Notes: a model not told the origin generated them from the letters alone. Counted from the first letter of the stretch, positions 34,525 through 44,764 are shown. The stretch is 64,000 bases of DNA from Luteibacter sp. SG786 (GCF_011759605.1 NZ_JAAOYX010000001.1:1736001-1800000), one strand, 5' to 3'. Program-made: numbers and translations.

Positions 34525-35843
34525 TCATCGACGACAACCCCGCGGTGGGTGAAGCCCTTTCGCTCGCCCTGAGCCTGCGCGACATCCACCCGTTGGTGGC
34601 GCTCACGCCGGATGACGGCCTGGCGACGTTGGCCCGAGAGCGGGTGGATGTCGTCATCCAGGATATGAACTTCACCGCCGACACCACCTCCGGGGAGGAG
34701 GGCGCGGCCCTGTTCAAGGCGATCCGGGCGCGGTATTCCGACCTTCCCGTGATCCTCCTCACCGCGTGGACGCACCTCGAGGCGGCTGTGGAACTGGTGA
34801 AGGCGGGGGCGGCCGATTACCTGGCCAAACCGTGGGACGACACCAAGCTGCTTGCCACGGTGGAAAACCTGCTCGAACTCTCCGAATCCACCCGCGAGGT
34901 GACTCGCGCCCGCGTGGAGCGCCGCCGCCGCAAGGAGGCGCTGGAAAGTCGCTACGACCTCGACGGCCTGGTGTTCGCCTCCGAAGCCATGAGCCGCACG
35001 ATCGAACTGGCCTGCCAGGTGGCGCGCTCGGATGTGCCCGTGCTCATCACGGGGCCGAACGGAGCCGGCAAGGAGCGCATCGCCGCCATCGTGCATGCGA
35101 ACTCCGCCGTTCGGCGCGGTCCTTTCGTGGCGGTGAATTGCGGTGCCTTACCGGGCGAACTGATCGAAGCGGAGCTGTTCGGTGCCGAGGCCGGTGCCTA
35201 TACCGGGGCCAACAAGGCGCGGGAAGGCCGCTTCGAAATGGCCGACGGCGGCACGCTGTTCCTGGACGAGATCGGCAACCTGCCTCTGCCGGGCCAGATG
35301 AAACTGCTGCGCGTGCTGGAAACCGGCCAGTTCGAACGCCTGGGGTCGGGGCGCACGCGCCAGGCCAAGGTGCGCGTCGTCAGCGCCACCAATGCCGATC
35401 TCAAGGCGATGATCGCCGCGGGCACCTTCCGCGAAGACCTCTATTACCGCCTCAACGTGATCGACGTGAACCTGCCGCCGCTCTCGGAGCGTACGGACGA
35501 CATCCTGCCGTTGGCCGAATTCTTCCTCGACGGGAAGGCCACGCTTTCCGAAGACGCGCGCGAGGCCCTGCTGGCCCATTCCTGGCCGGGCAACGTGCGG
35601 GAACTGAAGAACGCCATCGCGCGTGCCGCGTTGCTCGCCGGCGATGGGCGCATCGAGCCGGCACACCTCGCCCTGCCGCCTCCCGCACCGCATGTAGCAA
35701 GGAACCTCGACGAACCCAGCCGCGAATCGGTCGAAGCCGCCCTCGCTTCCGCCGGTGGCGTGGTGAGCCGGGCGGCCAGCACCCTGGGCCTTTCACGACA
35801 GGCGCTTTACAGGCGCATGGAGCGCTACGGCCTGGCGGTCTGA
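34494..35843 (+). CDS. Sigma-54-dependent NtrC-family response regulator
   Basis: A 449-residue transcription activator. Receiver domain with D13-D14 and phosphoacceptor D57 (DVVIQDMNFTADTT) and Lys in LAKPW; AAA+ domain from about 160 with Walker A GPNGAGKE, the sigma-54 contact loop GAYTGA (Tyr in place of the commoner Phe, still functional in family members), Walker B GGTLFLDEIGN and the arginine region FREDLYYRLNV; Fis-type helix-turn-helix at the end (SRAASTLGLSRQALYRRM). It probably binds the palindromes upstream of the efflux operon. Start may be 34494 or 34509; neither has an ideal ribosome site. Confidence 0.93.
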   Translation: MRRNQMRCVLIIDDNPAVGEALSLALSLRDIHPLVALTPDDGLATLARERVDVVIQDMNFTADTTSGEEGAALFKAIRARYSDLPVILLTAWTHLEAAVELVKAGAADYLAKPWDDTKLLATVENLLELSESTREVTRARVERRRRKEALESRYDLDGLVFASEAMSRTIELACQVARSDVPVLITGPNGAGKERIAAIVHANSAVRRGPFVAVNCGALPGELIEAELFGAEAGAYTGANKAREGRFEMADGGTLFLDEIGNLPLPGQMKLLRVLETGQFERLGSGRTRQAKVRVVSATNADLKAMIAAGTFREDLYYRLNVIDVNLPPLSERTDDILPLAEFFLDGKATLSEDAREALLAHSWPGNVRELKNAIARAALLAGDGRIEPAHLALPPPAPHVARNLDEPSRESVEAALASAGGVVSRAASTLGLSRQALYRRMERYGLAV

Positions 35844-35856
35844 TACGTTCGGCGCC

Positions 35857-37248
35857 ATGAAGACTCTCTCGCTCGAAGGACGGATGACCCTGATCGTCGC
35901 CTGTTCTGCCATCGTCGGCGCCCTGGTGTTCGCCGGCGTGTCGATCTGGCCGTTCCCGCAGTTGCTCGTCTGGATACGCACCGTGCCGGACAAAGCCGGG
36001 AAGCTTCCGCCGGCCCCACCGCTGGAGACTTTCGACGCAGGCACCGCCATGGTGATCTGCCTCATCGTGCTGCTGCCCCTGTCGGCATGGGTGGCGCACG
36101 CCCTGGTGGAGCCGCTGCGACGGCTGATGCGGGCTCTGGAGAGCGCGGTGGCCAGTTACCGCGACGGCGACTTCAGCATGTCCATCGGCACTACGCGGCG
36201 GGACGAACTAGGCGACCTGATCCGCATGCACAACGCCCTGGGCCAGACTCTGCGCGACCAGCGGCAGCACATCGCCCAGCGCGAACTGCTGCTGGACACC
36301 GTAGTGCAGAACACGCCCGTGGCGCTGGTCCTCACCGATCGTGCGGGCAAGGTCACCTACGCCAACATTGCCGCGCGCCACCTGTTCAACGAGGGCCGCA
36401 CGCTGGCCGGGCTGGACTTCGACGAGGTGCTTGGCGACATGCCGGAAAGCCTGCGCGAGGCCGCGAAGAGTGGGGAAGACGCCCTTTTCTCGGTGGAAAT
36501 GGAGGGCAGCGAGGAAACCTTCCACCTCTCCCAACGGGGGTTCCGGCTTCAGGGCAAGCCGCACCGCTTGCAGTTGTACCGGCGCATGACGCGCGAACTC
36601 TCGCGCCAGGAAGTGCATACCTGGAAGCGCGTTATCCGCGTGATCAGCCACGAACTGAACAATTCGCTGGCGCCCATCTCTTCCCTTTCCCATTCCGGCG
36701 CGGAACTGGCGCGGCGAGGCGACCTCGAACGCCTGCCGGGCGTGTTCGCCTCGATTGGCGACCGGGCGAAGCACCTGCACAGTTTCATCTCCGGCTATGC
36801 CAGCTTCGCCAAGCTACCTGCACCGCAGGCCCGGGCGATCGACTGGGAGTCCTTCCTCGATGCACTGGCGTTGCATGCCAGTTTCCGCCTCGCGGCACCG
36901 CTGCCGAAGCAGCAAGGGTGGTTCGATCCGACCCAGGTGGAGCAGGTGCTGATCAACCTGATCAAGAACGCGCACGAAGCCGGCGGCGATCCGGACGAAG
37001 TGACTCTCGCCGTGCACCACGTGGGCCGCGACATGCTGATCGAGGTGGCCGACCGCGGCCCGGGCATGAGCGAGACCGTGCTGGCCCAGGCACTGCTGCC
37101 TTTCTACTCCACCAAGCGATCGGGCACGGGCCTGGGCTTGGCCCTGGCACGCGAAATTTCGGAAGCGCATGGAGGGCGCATCGCGCTGTCCAACCGCGAT
37201 GGCGGCGGCCTGCGCGTGACCCTGGTCCTCCCTGTCGTTTCGGCCTGA
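35857..37248 (+). CDS. Sensor histidine kinase, NtrB/NtrY-like, efflux cluster
   Basis: A 463-residue membrane kinase, cognate to the regulator 13 bases upstream. Two N-terminal helices ([40 protein letters not shown]) bracket a short periplasmic loop of about 35 residues, followed by HAMP, a PAS domain (about 145-240, [20 protein letters not shown]), the His box [16 protein letters not shown], and an ATPase domain with [17 protein letters not shown] and [10 protein letters not shown]. The small periplasmic loop suggests sensing in or near the membrane rather than a soluble ligand. Confidence 0.93.
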   Translation: MKTLSLEGRMTLIVACSAIVGALVFAGVSIWPFPQLLVWIRTVPDKAGKLPPAPPLETFDAGTAMVICLIVLLPLSAWVAHALVEPLRRLMRALESAVASYRDGDFSMSIGTTRRDELGDLIRMHNALGQTLRDQRQHIAQRELLLDTVVQNTPVALVLTDRAGKVTYANIAARHLFNEGRTLAGLDFDEVLGDMPESLREAAKSGEDALFSVEMEGSEETFHLSQRGFRLQGKPHRLQLYRRMTRELSRQEVHTWKRVIRVISHELNNSLAPISSLSHSGAELARRGDLERLPGVFASIGDRAKHLHSFISGYASFAKLPAPQARAIDWESFLDALALHASFRLAAPLPKQQGWFDPTQVEQVLINLIKNAHEAGGDPDEVTLAVHHVGRDMLIEVADRGPGMSETVLAQALLPFYSTKRSGTGLGLALAREISEAHGGRIALSNRDGGGLRVTLVLPVVSA

Positions 37249-37297
37249 GCTCCATCGCCTATACTCCGGGAATCACACCGGGAGAGGGAAGCCAGCC

Positions 37298-38260
37298 ATG
37301 GGAAGCATCGTTGCACTGGTGGTGGTCGTCGTCGCCGTCATCGTACTCGCCAAGCTCATTCGCATCGTGCCGCAAGGCTACGAATGGACGGTCGAGATGT
37401 TCGGCAAGTACACGGGCACGCTCACGCCCGGGCTGCACTTCCTCATTCCGTTCGTTTATGCGATCGGTCGCAAGATGAACATGATGGAGCAGGTGCTCGA
37501 CGTCCCCTCGCAGGACGTCATCACCAAGGACAACGCGGTGGTCCGCGTCGACGGCGTGGTGTTCTACCAGGTACTCGACGCCGCCAAGGCCGCCTACGAG
37601 GTCGCGAACCTCGAGGCCGCGGCGCTCGCGCTCATCATGACGAACATCCGCACCGTCCTCGGCTCCATGGACCTCGACGAAAGCCTGAGCCAGCGCGACG
37701 CCATCAATGCGAAGCTGCTGGGCGTGGTGGACGAGGCCACGCATCCCTGGGGCGTCAAGGTCACCCGCATCGAAATCAAGGACATCTCGCCGCCGCGCGA
37801 CCTCGTCGACGCCATGGCCCGGCAGATGAAAGCCGAGCGTGAGAAACGCGCGAACATCCTGGATGCCGAAGGCTTCCGCCAGGCGGCCATCCTCAAGGCC
37901 GACGGCGAGAAACAGTCCGCCATCCTCGAGGCCGAGGGCAAGAAAGAAGCCGCATTCCGCGAGGCGGAGGCACGTGAGCGCCTCGCCGAGGCCGAAGCCA
38001 AGGCCACCACCATGGTGTCGCAGGCCATCGCGGGCGGCGACGTCAACGCGTTGAACTACTTCGTCGCCAACAATTACGTGGAGGCGCTGAAGGAAATGGC
38101 GAAGTCGCCGAACCAGAAAATGCTGATGTTGCCGATGGAAGCTTCCGGCATCCTCGGCTCGCTTGCCGGCATCGCCGAACTCGCAAAGGATTCGTTCGCC
38201 GCCCAGCAGCGGCCGTCGCCCGATGCGGCTCCTTCCCGCACGCCGCCACTTCCGCGCTGA
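37298..38260 (+). CDS. SPFH/stomatin-family membrane protein (QmcA-like)
   Basis: A 320-residue protein with one N-terminal helix ([20 protein letters not shown]) and an SPFH/band-7 domain ([20 protein letters not shown] to [17 protein letters not shown]). A helical Glu/Ala/Lys-rich coiled coil ([20 protein letters not shown]) and a C-terminal [15 protein letters not shown] segment complete it. Such proteins form large membrane-attached assemblies in lipid microdomains. It is paired, as usual, with an NfeD gene that starts one base after its stop codon. Ends in a Pro-rich tail. Confidence 0.92.
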   Translation: MGSIVALVVVVVAVIVLAKLIRIVPQGYEWTVEMFGKYTGTLTPGLHFLIPFVYAIGRKMNMMEQVLDVPSQDVITKDNAVVRVDGVVFYQVLDAAKAAYEVANLEAAALALIMTNIRTVLGSMDLDESLSQRDAINAKLLGVVDEATHPWGVKVTRIEIKDISPPRDLVDAMARQMKAEREKRANILDAEGFRQAAILKADGEKQSAILEAEGKKEAAFREAEARERLAEAEAKATTMVSQAIAGGDVNALNYFVANNYVEALKEMAKSPNQKMLMLPMEASGILGSLAGIAELAKDSFAAQQRPSPDAAPSRTPPLPR

Positions 38261-38261
38261 C

Positions 38262-38714
38262 ATGGAACAGGTGGCCACTCACTATCTCTGGTGGATCGTC
38301 GCGCTGCTGCTCATCGGCGGCGAAGTGATCCTGCCCGGCTACTTCATGTTGTGGATCGGCATCGCGGCCGCCGCCATGGGTGTCGTGCTCCTCATCGTGC
38401 CCGACATGGGCTCGCTGGCGCAGGCGATCGTCTTCGCCGCGTTCGCCTTCGTGTCCTGCTTTGCCTACTGGAAACTGGTGCGGCCGCGGCTGGACCGTGT
38501 GCCGCCCGGGAACGAGCGTCTCAACCGACGCGGCGAGCAATTGATCGGGCAGCGCTACGTGCTGTGCGAAGCCATCCAGAACGGCCGCGGCAAGGCGAAG
38601 GTCGGCGACGGCACCTGGCTCGTCACCGGCCCCGACCTTCCACTCGGGGCCACCGTGGAGGTCGTGGGCATCGACGGCACCACGCTGCGCGTGAAGGCGG
38701 CGGACATTGGCTGA
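38262..38714 (+). CDS. NfeD-family membrane protein
   Basis: A 150-residue short NfeD-type protein: three to four hydrophobic segments (YLWWIVALLLIGGEVILPGY; IGIAAAAMGVVLLIVPDMG; AIVFAAFAFVSCFAYWKLV) and a C-terminal OB-fold of about 60 residues (LIGQRYVLCEAIQNGRGKAK to TTLRVKAADIG). It partners the SPFH protein. Start 38262 is one base after the preceding stop; an upstream in-frame extension overlaps the SPFH gene and is not protein-like. Confidence 0.92.
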   Translation: MEQVATHYLWWIVALLLIGGEVILPGYFMLWIGIAAAAMGVVLLIVPDMGSLAQAIVFAAFAFVSCFAYWKLVRPRLDRVPPGNERLNRRGEQLIGQRYVLCEAIQNGRGKAKVGDGTWLVTGPDLPLGATVEVVGIDGTTLRVKAADIG

Positions 38715-39990
38715 ACCCGCGCCGCTGACGGTACCGGTGAGTTTCGCCACCACGGCGATCAACACCCGTATCGCGTTCCTCACCGAGCTTGCCCGCCGGT
38801 TGCACCAGTACGGCACCACGGCGCCCCGCCTGGAAACCGCGATCGGGCGTTCAGCGCAACGGCTTGGCCTGTCCGCGGACGTATGGTCGAGCCCCACGGC
38901 CATCATCGTGTCCTTCGCCGATCTGGGGCAGGGCGAAGAGAGCGTGGCGCAGGTCACGCAGGTGATGCGCCTGCCTCCGGGCGACGTGAACCTCGCACGC
39001 CTTTGCGAAGCCGACCGCATTGCCGATGCCGTCATCGACGGCCAGATGGAACTCCGCGAAGGTTTCCACCTCCTCCGTAAGCTCGGCGCGCCGGATACGT
39101 TCCGCGCCCAGTTGGGCGTCATCGCAAGTTACGGGCTTTGCGCGGCGAGTGTCGTCGCACTGCTGCTGCACAGCGCGTGGCCCGACCTGGTTACCGCCGG
39201 CGTCATCGGTGTCGTCATCGGCCTCATCACGGTGGCATCCGCCAGCCGCCCGCAGCTGTCCGCCGCAAGTGAGGCCATCAGTGCCATGGTAGCGACCGTC
39301 ATCGCCACGGTGGTCAGTGCGTACATCGTGCCGTTGGCGTTGAAGTCGGTGATCCTCGGCAGCCTCATCGTGCTCTTGCCGGGCATGGCGCTTACTACGG
39401 CGGTGCGCGAGATTTCCAGCCAGCACCTCGTCTCGGGCGTGGCTCGCATGGGGGGCGCCATTGCCACGTTGCTCAAGCTCACGTTCGGTACCGTGGCGGC
39501 AAGCCAGCTTTGCGAGGCCCTCGGGGTGGTGGCGCACAACTACGCGCTGCCGCCGTTGCCGTCGTGGGCCGACTGGCCGTCGTTGATCCTCGGCGCGTTT
39601 TCGTTCGCCATCCTGTTCCGCGCGGCTCCACGCACATGGCCGGTGGTGATGGCGTCGGTGGTGCTGGGTTACCTTGCCACCGCGTGGGGCGGCAGCATTT
39701 CGGGCTCCCTGCCGGGCGCGCCGTTCGGCGTGTTCGTTGGTGGGCTGCTGCTGAGTTCGCTGAGCAATGTCTATGCGCGTTACGCACACATGCCCGGGGC
39801 AGTGGTGCGGGAGCCGGGCATCATCCTGCTGGTGCCTGGCTCGGTAAGTTTCCGCAGCGTGTCCTACCTGCTCGACCGCGACGCATCGCTCGGCATGGAC
39901 ACCGGCTTGCTGGGCATCACACTGCTGGTGTCGCTCGTAGCGGGTTTGCTATTCGGCGACCTCATCGTGGCTCCGCGACGTTCCCTGTGA
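38707..39990 (+). CDS. Threonine/serine exporter family protein (ThrE, fused halves)
   Basis: A 427-residue inner-membrane protein combining the ThrE/YjjP-like N-terminal half (cytosolic domain with TELARRLHQYGTTAPRLETA, then helices) and the YjjB-like C-terminal half (helices from WPSLILGAFSFAILFRAAPR to the end). About ten membrane helices. It would export threonine, serine or related metabolites; the substrate is not deducible. The start is a TTG at 38707, which overlaps the NfeD gene by eight bases and has AAGGCGG upstream; a GTG near 38733 is an alternative. Confidence 0.85.
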   Translation: MAEPAPLTVPVSFATTAINTRIAFLTELARRLHQYGTTAPRLETAIGRSAQRLGLSADVWSSPTAIIVSFADLGQGEESVAQVTQVMRLPPGDVNLARLCEADRIADAVIDGQMELREGFHLLRKLGAPDTFRAQLGVIASYGLCAASVVALLLHSAWPDLVTAGVIGVVIGLITVASASRPQLSAASEAISAMVATVIATVVSAYIVPLALKSVILGSLIVLLPGMALTTAVREISSQHLVSGVARMGGAIATLLKLTFGTVAASQLCEALGVVAHNYALPPLPSWADWPSLILGAFSFAILFRAAPRTWPVVMASVVLGYLATAWGGSISGSLPGAPFGVFVGGLLLSSLSNVYARYAHMPGAVVREPGIILLVPGSVSFRSVSYLLDRDASLGMDTGLLGITLLVSLVAGLLFGDLIVAPRRSL

Positions 39991-39992
39991 AT

Positions 39993-40018
39993 GTGGGAGC
40001 CGCTGAAACGGCTCCCAC
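39993..40018. terminator. REP single hairpin at convergent gene ends
   Basis: GTGGGAGCCG and CGGCTCCCAC form a perfect stem around CTGAAA. It is a compact version of the REP repeat with the two arms brought together. It stands between the stop codons of the exporter gene (plus) and the H-NS-like gene (minus) and probably ends or protects both transcripts. Confidence 0.7.
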
Positions 40019-40027
40019 AGAAACAGA

Positions 40028-40360
40028 TCAGGCCAGCAGGTCTTTTTCTTTCTTGCCGGCCTTCAATGCATCGTTGAACCAGTTTGGGCGCTTGCCGCGG
40101 CCAGACCAGGTCTGCTCGGGATTGGCGGGATTACGGTACTTGGCGGCGAGCGCCGTGCCGCCGGTACCGACGCGGCGCGCTTTCGGCGCGCGGTTACCGA
40201 ATACATCGTCGAGTGTGACGCCTTCTGCCTTGAGCAGCGCGTTGATTTTTTCGCGAACCTTGGAGACTTTCTCCTTGCGCAGTTCGTTCTGCCGGGCCTG
40301 CGCCTTGGCGATCAACTCGTTCAGTTGATTCTGGTTGAGGTTCTTGATATCGACTGCCAT
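40028..40360 (-). CDS. H-NS family nucleoid-associated protein
   Basis: A 110-residue DNA-binding protein of the H-NS/BpH3/XrvA class. The N-terminal half (NQNQLNELIAKAQARQNELR and following) is an oligomerising coiled coil. The C-terminal domain has YRNPANPEQTWSGRGKRPNW, the family DNA-minor-groove motif, and ends with a Lys-rich tail. It would silence AT-rich, foreign DNA. Upstream lies an AT-rich region with two inverted repeats, and beyond it a low-GC gene. Confidence 0.94.
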   Translation of the reverse strand: MAVDIKNLNQNQLNELIAKAQARQNELRKEKVSKVREKINALLKAEGVTLDDVFGNRAPKARRVGTGGTALAAKYRNPANPEQTWSGRGKRPNWFNDALKAGKKEKDLLA

Positions 40361-40872
40361 TGGCCACTCCGCGTGTTTCGGTAGTAATAAAATGGGTCAC
40401 ATCGACCCATGACTCGCTTCGTGTGAGCGAGTAGCGATTGTGCCTAATTAATCCCATTATGTCAGCCGGAAATACGCTGGTGTCGGCAATCTCCCAGCGT
40501 TGGCTATTGCCTACATTTATATAGATATTTACTTACAGGGATTAACTCGGGCACCTATTGCAATGCGTCGTTCTTCGGGATGTTGGTGACCAAACTCAAT
40601 GCGGTGTGCCCGCCACTGGCGGCTACCGGGACTGAAGAAAAACCTACGCCCAACGCTACGTCGACCTCTCCAAAGGGCCGCATGAGCGGCTCAGAAGTTG
40701 GACGGATTTTTCAGATTTTTCGCGTGGATTGCGTGGCTTTCAACGTGGCACTCTCCTCAAGCGACCGTCAGTACATTGAGACGCTACGCGTCAGATCTGA
40801 CTGAATCGGGTGGCACAAGTCGTCGATCTTGCGACGGCATCGAACTGCTTATAACCACATGAAGGGAGAGTC
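40361..40872. other. 512-base AT-richer intergenic region upstream of the H-NS-like gene
   Basis: No convincing gene. Near the H-NS start there are two inverted repeats: ATGGGTC ... GACCCAT (40392-40410) and ACTCGCT ... AGCGAGT (40412-40432). The stretch 40441-40545 is the most AT-rich in the window (for example CTACATTTATATAGATATTT), a typical target of H-NS and so a plausible site of autoregulation. A 74-codon frame at 40580-40804 has no protein-like features and no ribosome site. Confidence 0.6.
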
Positions 40873-42507
40873 ATGAGACATGTATTTTGTGCCGATGGAG
40901 AGGACGGGCGCCGGCGCCTCTGGGAGGCGCGCAAGCGTCTCGCGATGGTGATAGCGAGTGGTGTCATGGGCGTAGTCTCTGCGAGCGCCGTCGCGATGGA
41001 AGAGCGATACGCTTTCGAACCAGACGACCACCGTACAGCGCTCGGAACTTCAACGACTTCTTTGGCAAGTGCCGATTCCACGTTACGTTCTTGCCATGCC
41101 ATCGCTCTCGATGGACTGGCAGCTTCTGAGGCATGTACCTATGCTGTCAGTCCATCCCAGGAGGAAATCTCTCCTGAATTCATGGAGGGAATGCCGATGG
41201 ATACGCGAAAAGATGCCGGTAGCCCGGACCCTAGGTTTGGAGATAACGGTCACGTCAGGTTGTTCGTCGAAGATCACTTCAACGGTTCCTCGCAATTGCT
41301 TTCCGATGGAAAGATCCTGTCGATCGGAAGCGGCGGCTCCGCCACCGTATCACTCGTAAGACATTTGCCTGACGGTGCGCTGGATGTCGCTTTTGGCGAA
41401 AGTGGAATAAAGCGAACGGATCTTGGTGTGGATCGCGAGTGGGTCCTTCGCGATCATCTGGTACTGAGGGATGACAGGTTGCTGCTGGCGGGCGATGCGA
41501 CGGGGCCCGACGGCACCAGTACGCTGATATACGCCCGCCTTCTTCCGAATGGAGACCTCGATTCTACATTCGGCAACGATGGCGTCGTCGAGATCGACCT
41601 CCCGCTGACTTCTTTCGATCAGACAAGGCGCATGGCCGTTCAGCCGGATGGAAAGATCGTTGCCGCCATCAGATCAAGCTATGGCCCCGGTAGCATGCAG
41701 TCTGATAACGGCCTGCTGCGTTTGCGGCTTGACGGCTCGTTGGACAAGACATTCGGTTCTGGTGGCGTGTCCTACGAGTTTCCGCCCGGATCGTCACTTG
41801 GGAATGTGACGGTGCTTGCCGATGGCAAGTTGTTGTTGAGTGGCCTTGGCCGCAACGGAGCCATGCTGTCGCGTTACGAGCCGAACGGTAACCCGGATCC
41901 CAGCTTTGGCGTAGGGGGGCATTTTTACTTCATGTTGCCCAGTGACCCCGATGGCAATCAGGTAAACAAGATCGGCGTGCAGGACGACGGAAAGATCGTC
42001 CTGGTCGGCTCGGTAGGGTTGATCGGCTCGCAGGTCGGACTGATTGCGCGCGTTGAGCCGGATGGTTCCGGGTTTGACATGTCTTTCAACGATGGCAAGC
42101 CTCTTCTCCTTCCGTATGAGGGGAGGGCGAACTCTGAGCAAAACGTTGCCATTCAAAAGACGGACGGGAAGATTGTATCGTTGGGAACGGTGTTCGGAAC
42201 CCAAGCCCCGATCACCTTAAGGCGATTCAACGCAGATGGAACGCCTGATCGAAGCTTCGGCGAGGAAGGCCTCGTGACGGAAATGAAACCGGAAGGTGTT
42301 ATCGAGATTCTGACGGGCCTCCAGATAGATGAGGATGGGCGATACCTCTTGTCTGGAAGCATTTTTGAGTTTTCCGAAGCGAGCCGGGTAGCTCTAGGTT
42401 CGAATCTCGGGGACATTGTCTGGCAGCCCGAAAATGCCATGTCAGGGGTTCACCAAGGACCCACCGTGTCGCAGTTGATCGGAATCTCCCGCTATTTGGC
42501 AAGGTGA
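40873..42507 (+). CDS. Delta-60 repeat (propeller-like) exported protein
   Basis: A 544-residue protein with a long charged leader followed by a hydrophobic signal segment (LAMVIASGVMGVVSASAVA, about 23-41). The rest holds seven copies of the delta-60 repeat, units of roughly 50-60 residues centred on a (D/N)G-x-(L/P)D-x-(S/T/A)FG motif: near residues 118 (PDPRFGDNG), 170 (LDVAFGESG), 228 (LDSTFGNDG), 288 (LDKTFGSGG), 340 (PDPSFGVGG), 398 (FDMSFNDG) and 457 (PDRSFGEEG). Function of such proteins is unknown; a beta-propeller fold is generally predicted. Codon use is less GC-rich than the neighbours, which suggests transfer. Confidence 0.8.
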   Translation: MRHVFCADGEDGRRRLWEARKRLAMVIASGVMGVVSASAVAMEERYAFEPDDHRTALGTSTTSLASADSTLRSCHAIALDGLAASEACTYAVSPSQEEISPEFMEGMPMDTRKDAGSPDPRFGDNGHVRLFVEDHFNGSSQLLSDGKILSIGSGGSATVSLVRHLPDGALDVAFGESGIKRTDLGVDREWVLRDHLVLRDDRLLLAGDATGPDGTSTLIYARLLPNGDLDSTFGNDGVVEIDLPLTSFDQTRRMAVQPDGKIVAAIRSSYGPGSMQSDNGLLRLRLDGSLDKTFGSGGVSYEFPPGSSLGNVTVLADGKLLLSGLGRNGAMLSRYEPNGNPDPSFGVGGHFYFMLPSDPDGNQVNKIGVQDDGKIVLVGSVGLIGSQVGLIARVEPDGSGFDMSFNDGKPLLLPYEGRANSEQNVAIQKTDGKIVSLGTVFGTQAPITLRRFNADGTPDRSFGEEGLVTEMKPEGVIEILTGLQIDEDGRYLLSGSIFEFSEASRVALGSNLGDIVWQPENAMSGVHQGPTVSQLIGISRYLAR

Positions 42508-42520
42508 TTCCGTAGTGCTT

Positions 42521-42559
42521 CCCCCCACCACTTCCGAGCTTGCCGGAAGTGGTGGGGGG
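42521..42559. terminator. Long hairpin between the delta-60 gene and proS
   Basis: A perfect 16-base stem, CCCCCCACCACTTCCG (42521-42536) with its complement at 42544-42559 and a seven-base loop, stands between two convergent genes. No long T-run follows, but the stability suggests transcription termination in both directions. Confidence 0.8.
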
Positions 42560-42575
42560 ATCAGCCCAAGCGGGG

Positions 42576-44273
42576 TCAGCCCAGCAGGGCGAACAGTTCT
42601 TCGCGGGTCACGTTGCGTGCTTCGGCGTCCGTGCGGGCGCGGTATTCGAACGTGCCGGCCTCGAGGCCGCGGCTGCTCACCACAACGCGATGCGGAATGC
42701 CGATCAGCTCCATGTCCGCGAACATCGGGCCGGGGCGGAGACCACGATCGTCCAGCACCGTGTCGATTCCCGCCTGAGACAGGGCCTGGTAAAGCGATTC
42801 GGCTGCTTCGGACACCGCCGCGTCGTTCTTCGGATTGATCATGCACACAGCCACGCGCCAGGGCGCCATGGCTTCGGGCCACACGATGCCGGCATCGTCG
42901 TGGCGTTGCTCGATGGCCGCCGCGACGATACGGCTGACGCCAATGCCGTAGCAGCCCATGTACATCGTGCGCATCTTGCCCTGGTCGTCGAGTACGCCCG
43001 CACCCATGGCCTCGGCATACTTCTGGCCGAGCTGGAAAATGTGGCCCACCTCGATACCGCGGCCGAGGCGAATGGTGCCCTTGCCGTCGGGCGAGGCGTC
43101 GCCGTCCACTACCTTGCGGATATCCGCAACACGCGTGATCCGCGCGTCGCGCTGCCAGTTCGCGCCGGTGTAGTGCGTGCCGTCCTGATTGCCGCCGCAC
43201 ACGAAGTCCGCCAGCACCGCGGCGCTGCGGTCGACGATGACGGGAATCGATTCAGGTAAGCCCACAGGGCCGATGAAGCCGGGTCGCGTGCCGGTGGCGG
43301 CGAGGATGTCGGCTTCGCTGGCCAGTTCGGACTCGTCGGGCATCTCGGGAAGATGGGCGACCTTCACTTCGTTGATCTCGTGGTCGCCGCGCACGCAAAG
43401 CGCGACGAGGCCTTCGCGGCCGCGGACGAGGATCGTCTTCACCACCTGCGTGGCGGGCACGCCCAGGAAGGCGCTGACTTCCTCGATCGTGCGCTGCGTG
43501 GGCGTGTCGACACGGGTCAGGGCCGCCGTGGGCGCGGGACGCTCGATGGCCGGCGCAAGCGCCTCCGCCTTCTCGATGTTCGCCGCGTAGGGCGAGGCGT
43601 CGGAAAAGGCGAGGGCGTCTTCGCCCGCGTCCGCCAGCACCTGGAACTCGTGGCTGGCGCTGCCGCCGATCGCACCGGTGTCCGCATCCACCGCGCGGAA
43701 TTCCAGCCCCAGACGGGTGAAGATGCGCGAATACGCCGCGTACATCACCTCATAGGTCTCGCCGAGCGATTCCGGCGTGAGGTGGAATGAGTAGGCGTCC
43801 TTCATGAGGAACTCGCGCGCGCGCATCACGCCGAAACGGGGGCGGATCTCGTCGCGGAACTTGGTCTGGATCTGGAACACGTTGAGCGGCAGCTGCTTGT
43901 AGCTTTTCAGCTCGTTGCGCGCGAAGTCGGTCACGACCTCCTCGTGCGTGGGGCCATAGCAGTAATCCTGCTCCTTGCGGTCCTTCATCTTCAGCAGTTG
44001 TCCGCCGAATTTTTCCCAGCGACCGGTTTCTTCCCATAGTTCGCGCGGCTGCACCGACGGCATCAGCATTTCCACCGCGCCGGCGCGAACCATTTCCTCG
44101 CGGACCACGTTTTCGACCTTGCGCATCACGCGCAGGCCGAGCGGTGTCCACGTGTAGAGGCCGGAGGCGAGCTTGCGGATCATGCCGGCCCGCAGCATCA
44201 GCTGGTGGCTGGCGATTTCCGCGTCGGCGGGGACTTCCTTGACGGTGGCGAGGTGGAACTTGCTGAGGCGCAT
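42576..44273 (-). CDS. proS: Prolyl-tRNA synthetase
   Basis: Class II aminoacyl-tRNA synthetase charging tRNA-Pro. At 565 residues it is the bacterial type with an editing insertion. Motif 1 lies in [24 protein letters not shown]; motif 2 is [19 protein letters not shown]; the INS editing domain occupies about 225-400; motif 3 is [22 protein letters not shown]; an anticodon-binding domain ends the protein. Nothing unusual in length or motifs. Gap of 71 bases from the DUF4124 gene upstream. Confidence 0.97.
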   Translation of the reverse strand: MRLSKFHLATVKEVPADAEIASHQLMLRAGMIRKLASGLYTWTPLGLRVMRKVENVVREEMVRAGAVEMLMPSVQPRELWEETGRWEKFGGQLLKMKDRKEQDYCYGPTHEEVVTDFARNELKSYKQLPLNVFQIQTKFRDEIRPRFGVMRAREFLMKDAYSFHLTPESLGETYEVMYAAYSRIFTRLGLEFRAVDADTGAIGGSASHEFQVLADAGEDALAFSDASPYAANIEKAEALAPAIERPAPTAALTRVDTPTQRTIEEVSAFLGVPATQVVKTILVRGREGLVALCVRGDHEINEVKVAHLPEMPDESELASEADILAATGTRPGFIGPVGLPESIPVIVDRSAAVLADFVCGGNQDGTHYTGANWQRDARITRVADIRKVVDGDASPDGKGTIRLGRGIEVGHIFQLGQKYAEAMGAGVLDDQGKMRTMYMGCYGIGVSRIVAAAIEQRHDDAGIVWPEAMAPWRVAVCMINPKNDAAVSEAAESLYQALSQAGIDTVLDDRGLRPGPMFADMELIGIPHRVVVSSRGLEAGTFEYRARTDAEARNVTREELFALLG

Positions 44274-44344
44274 CGGCGAGCGGTCCGTACGGTAAAGGCG
44301 GGATTATAGGTGGTTTTCCCCAGCCGCCCCGGTACCGAAGGAAC

Positions 44345-44764
44345 CTATTTGCAGTACAGGGTCATCTGGGCCTGTGTGGTTTCGATCTGGCGCTTGCGGC
44401 CGGCGTCGTCGAGTGGGACCTGGCCCCCTTTGCCGTCGTCCACCGAAACCTGTTGCGGCTTCGCAAGGGTTTCCATGTTGGACTTCAGCGTGGCGCAGAG
44501 TTTGGCCCTGTTTTCCGGTGTGTCGGCGGTGGGCCCGGCAGACGCCTTTTCCGGCTCCGGCTTGGCGGGCGGCGGCGGTGGCGGGGTCTGGCCGGCCGGC
44601 GCGACGACGCTGCCGGTGGTTTTCACCTTGTCGTATTTGGTTCCCGCGGGTGGCGGCGAGTCGGCGTAATGCGTGACGCCCTGGGCGTCCTTCCACTTGT
44701 AGGCCTGGGCAAAAGCCAGCGGGCAGGCCGCGAGCAGGACGGCAAGGGTGACGATTCGGCGCAT
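44345..44764 (-). CDS. DUF4124 domain periplasmic protein
   Basis: A 139-residue exported protein: signal peptide MRRIVTLAVLLAACPLAFAQ (cleavage near AFA-QAY), then the DUF4124 domain (AYKWKDAQGVTHYADSPPPA, about 21-40), a Pro-rich linker and a C-terminal helix with a conserved Cys pair (LCATLK and TLYCK). DUF4124 proteins are common in gammaproteobacteria, often beside cell-envelope genes; their role is unknown. I start at 44764, where the signal peptide begins, rather than 12 codons upstream. Divergent from pssA. Confidence 0.85.
   Translation of the reverse strand: MRRIVTLAVLLAACPLAFAQAYKWKDAQGVTHYADSPPPAGTKYDKVKTTGSVVAPAGQTPPPPPPAKPEPEKASAGPTADTPENRAKLCATLKSNMETLAKPQQVSVDDGKGGQVPLDDAGRKRQIETTQAQMTLYCK

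Noticed and set aside
40580-40804. 74-codon frame upstream of the delta-60 gene
   Set aside because: No ribosome site, no recognisable sequence, composition not protein-like; treated as intergenic.
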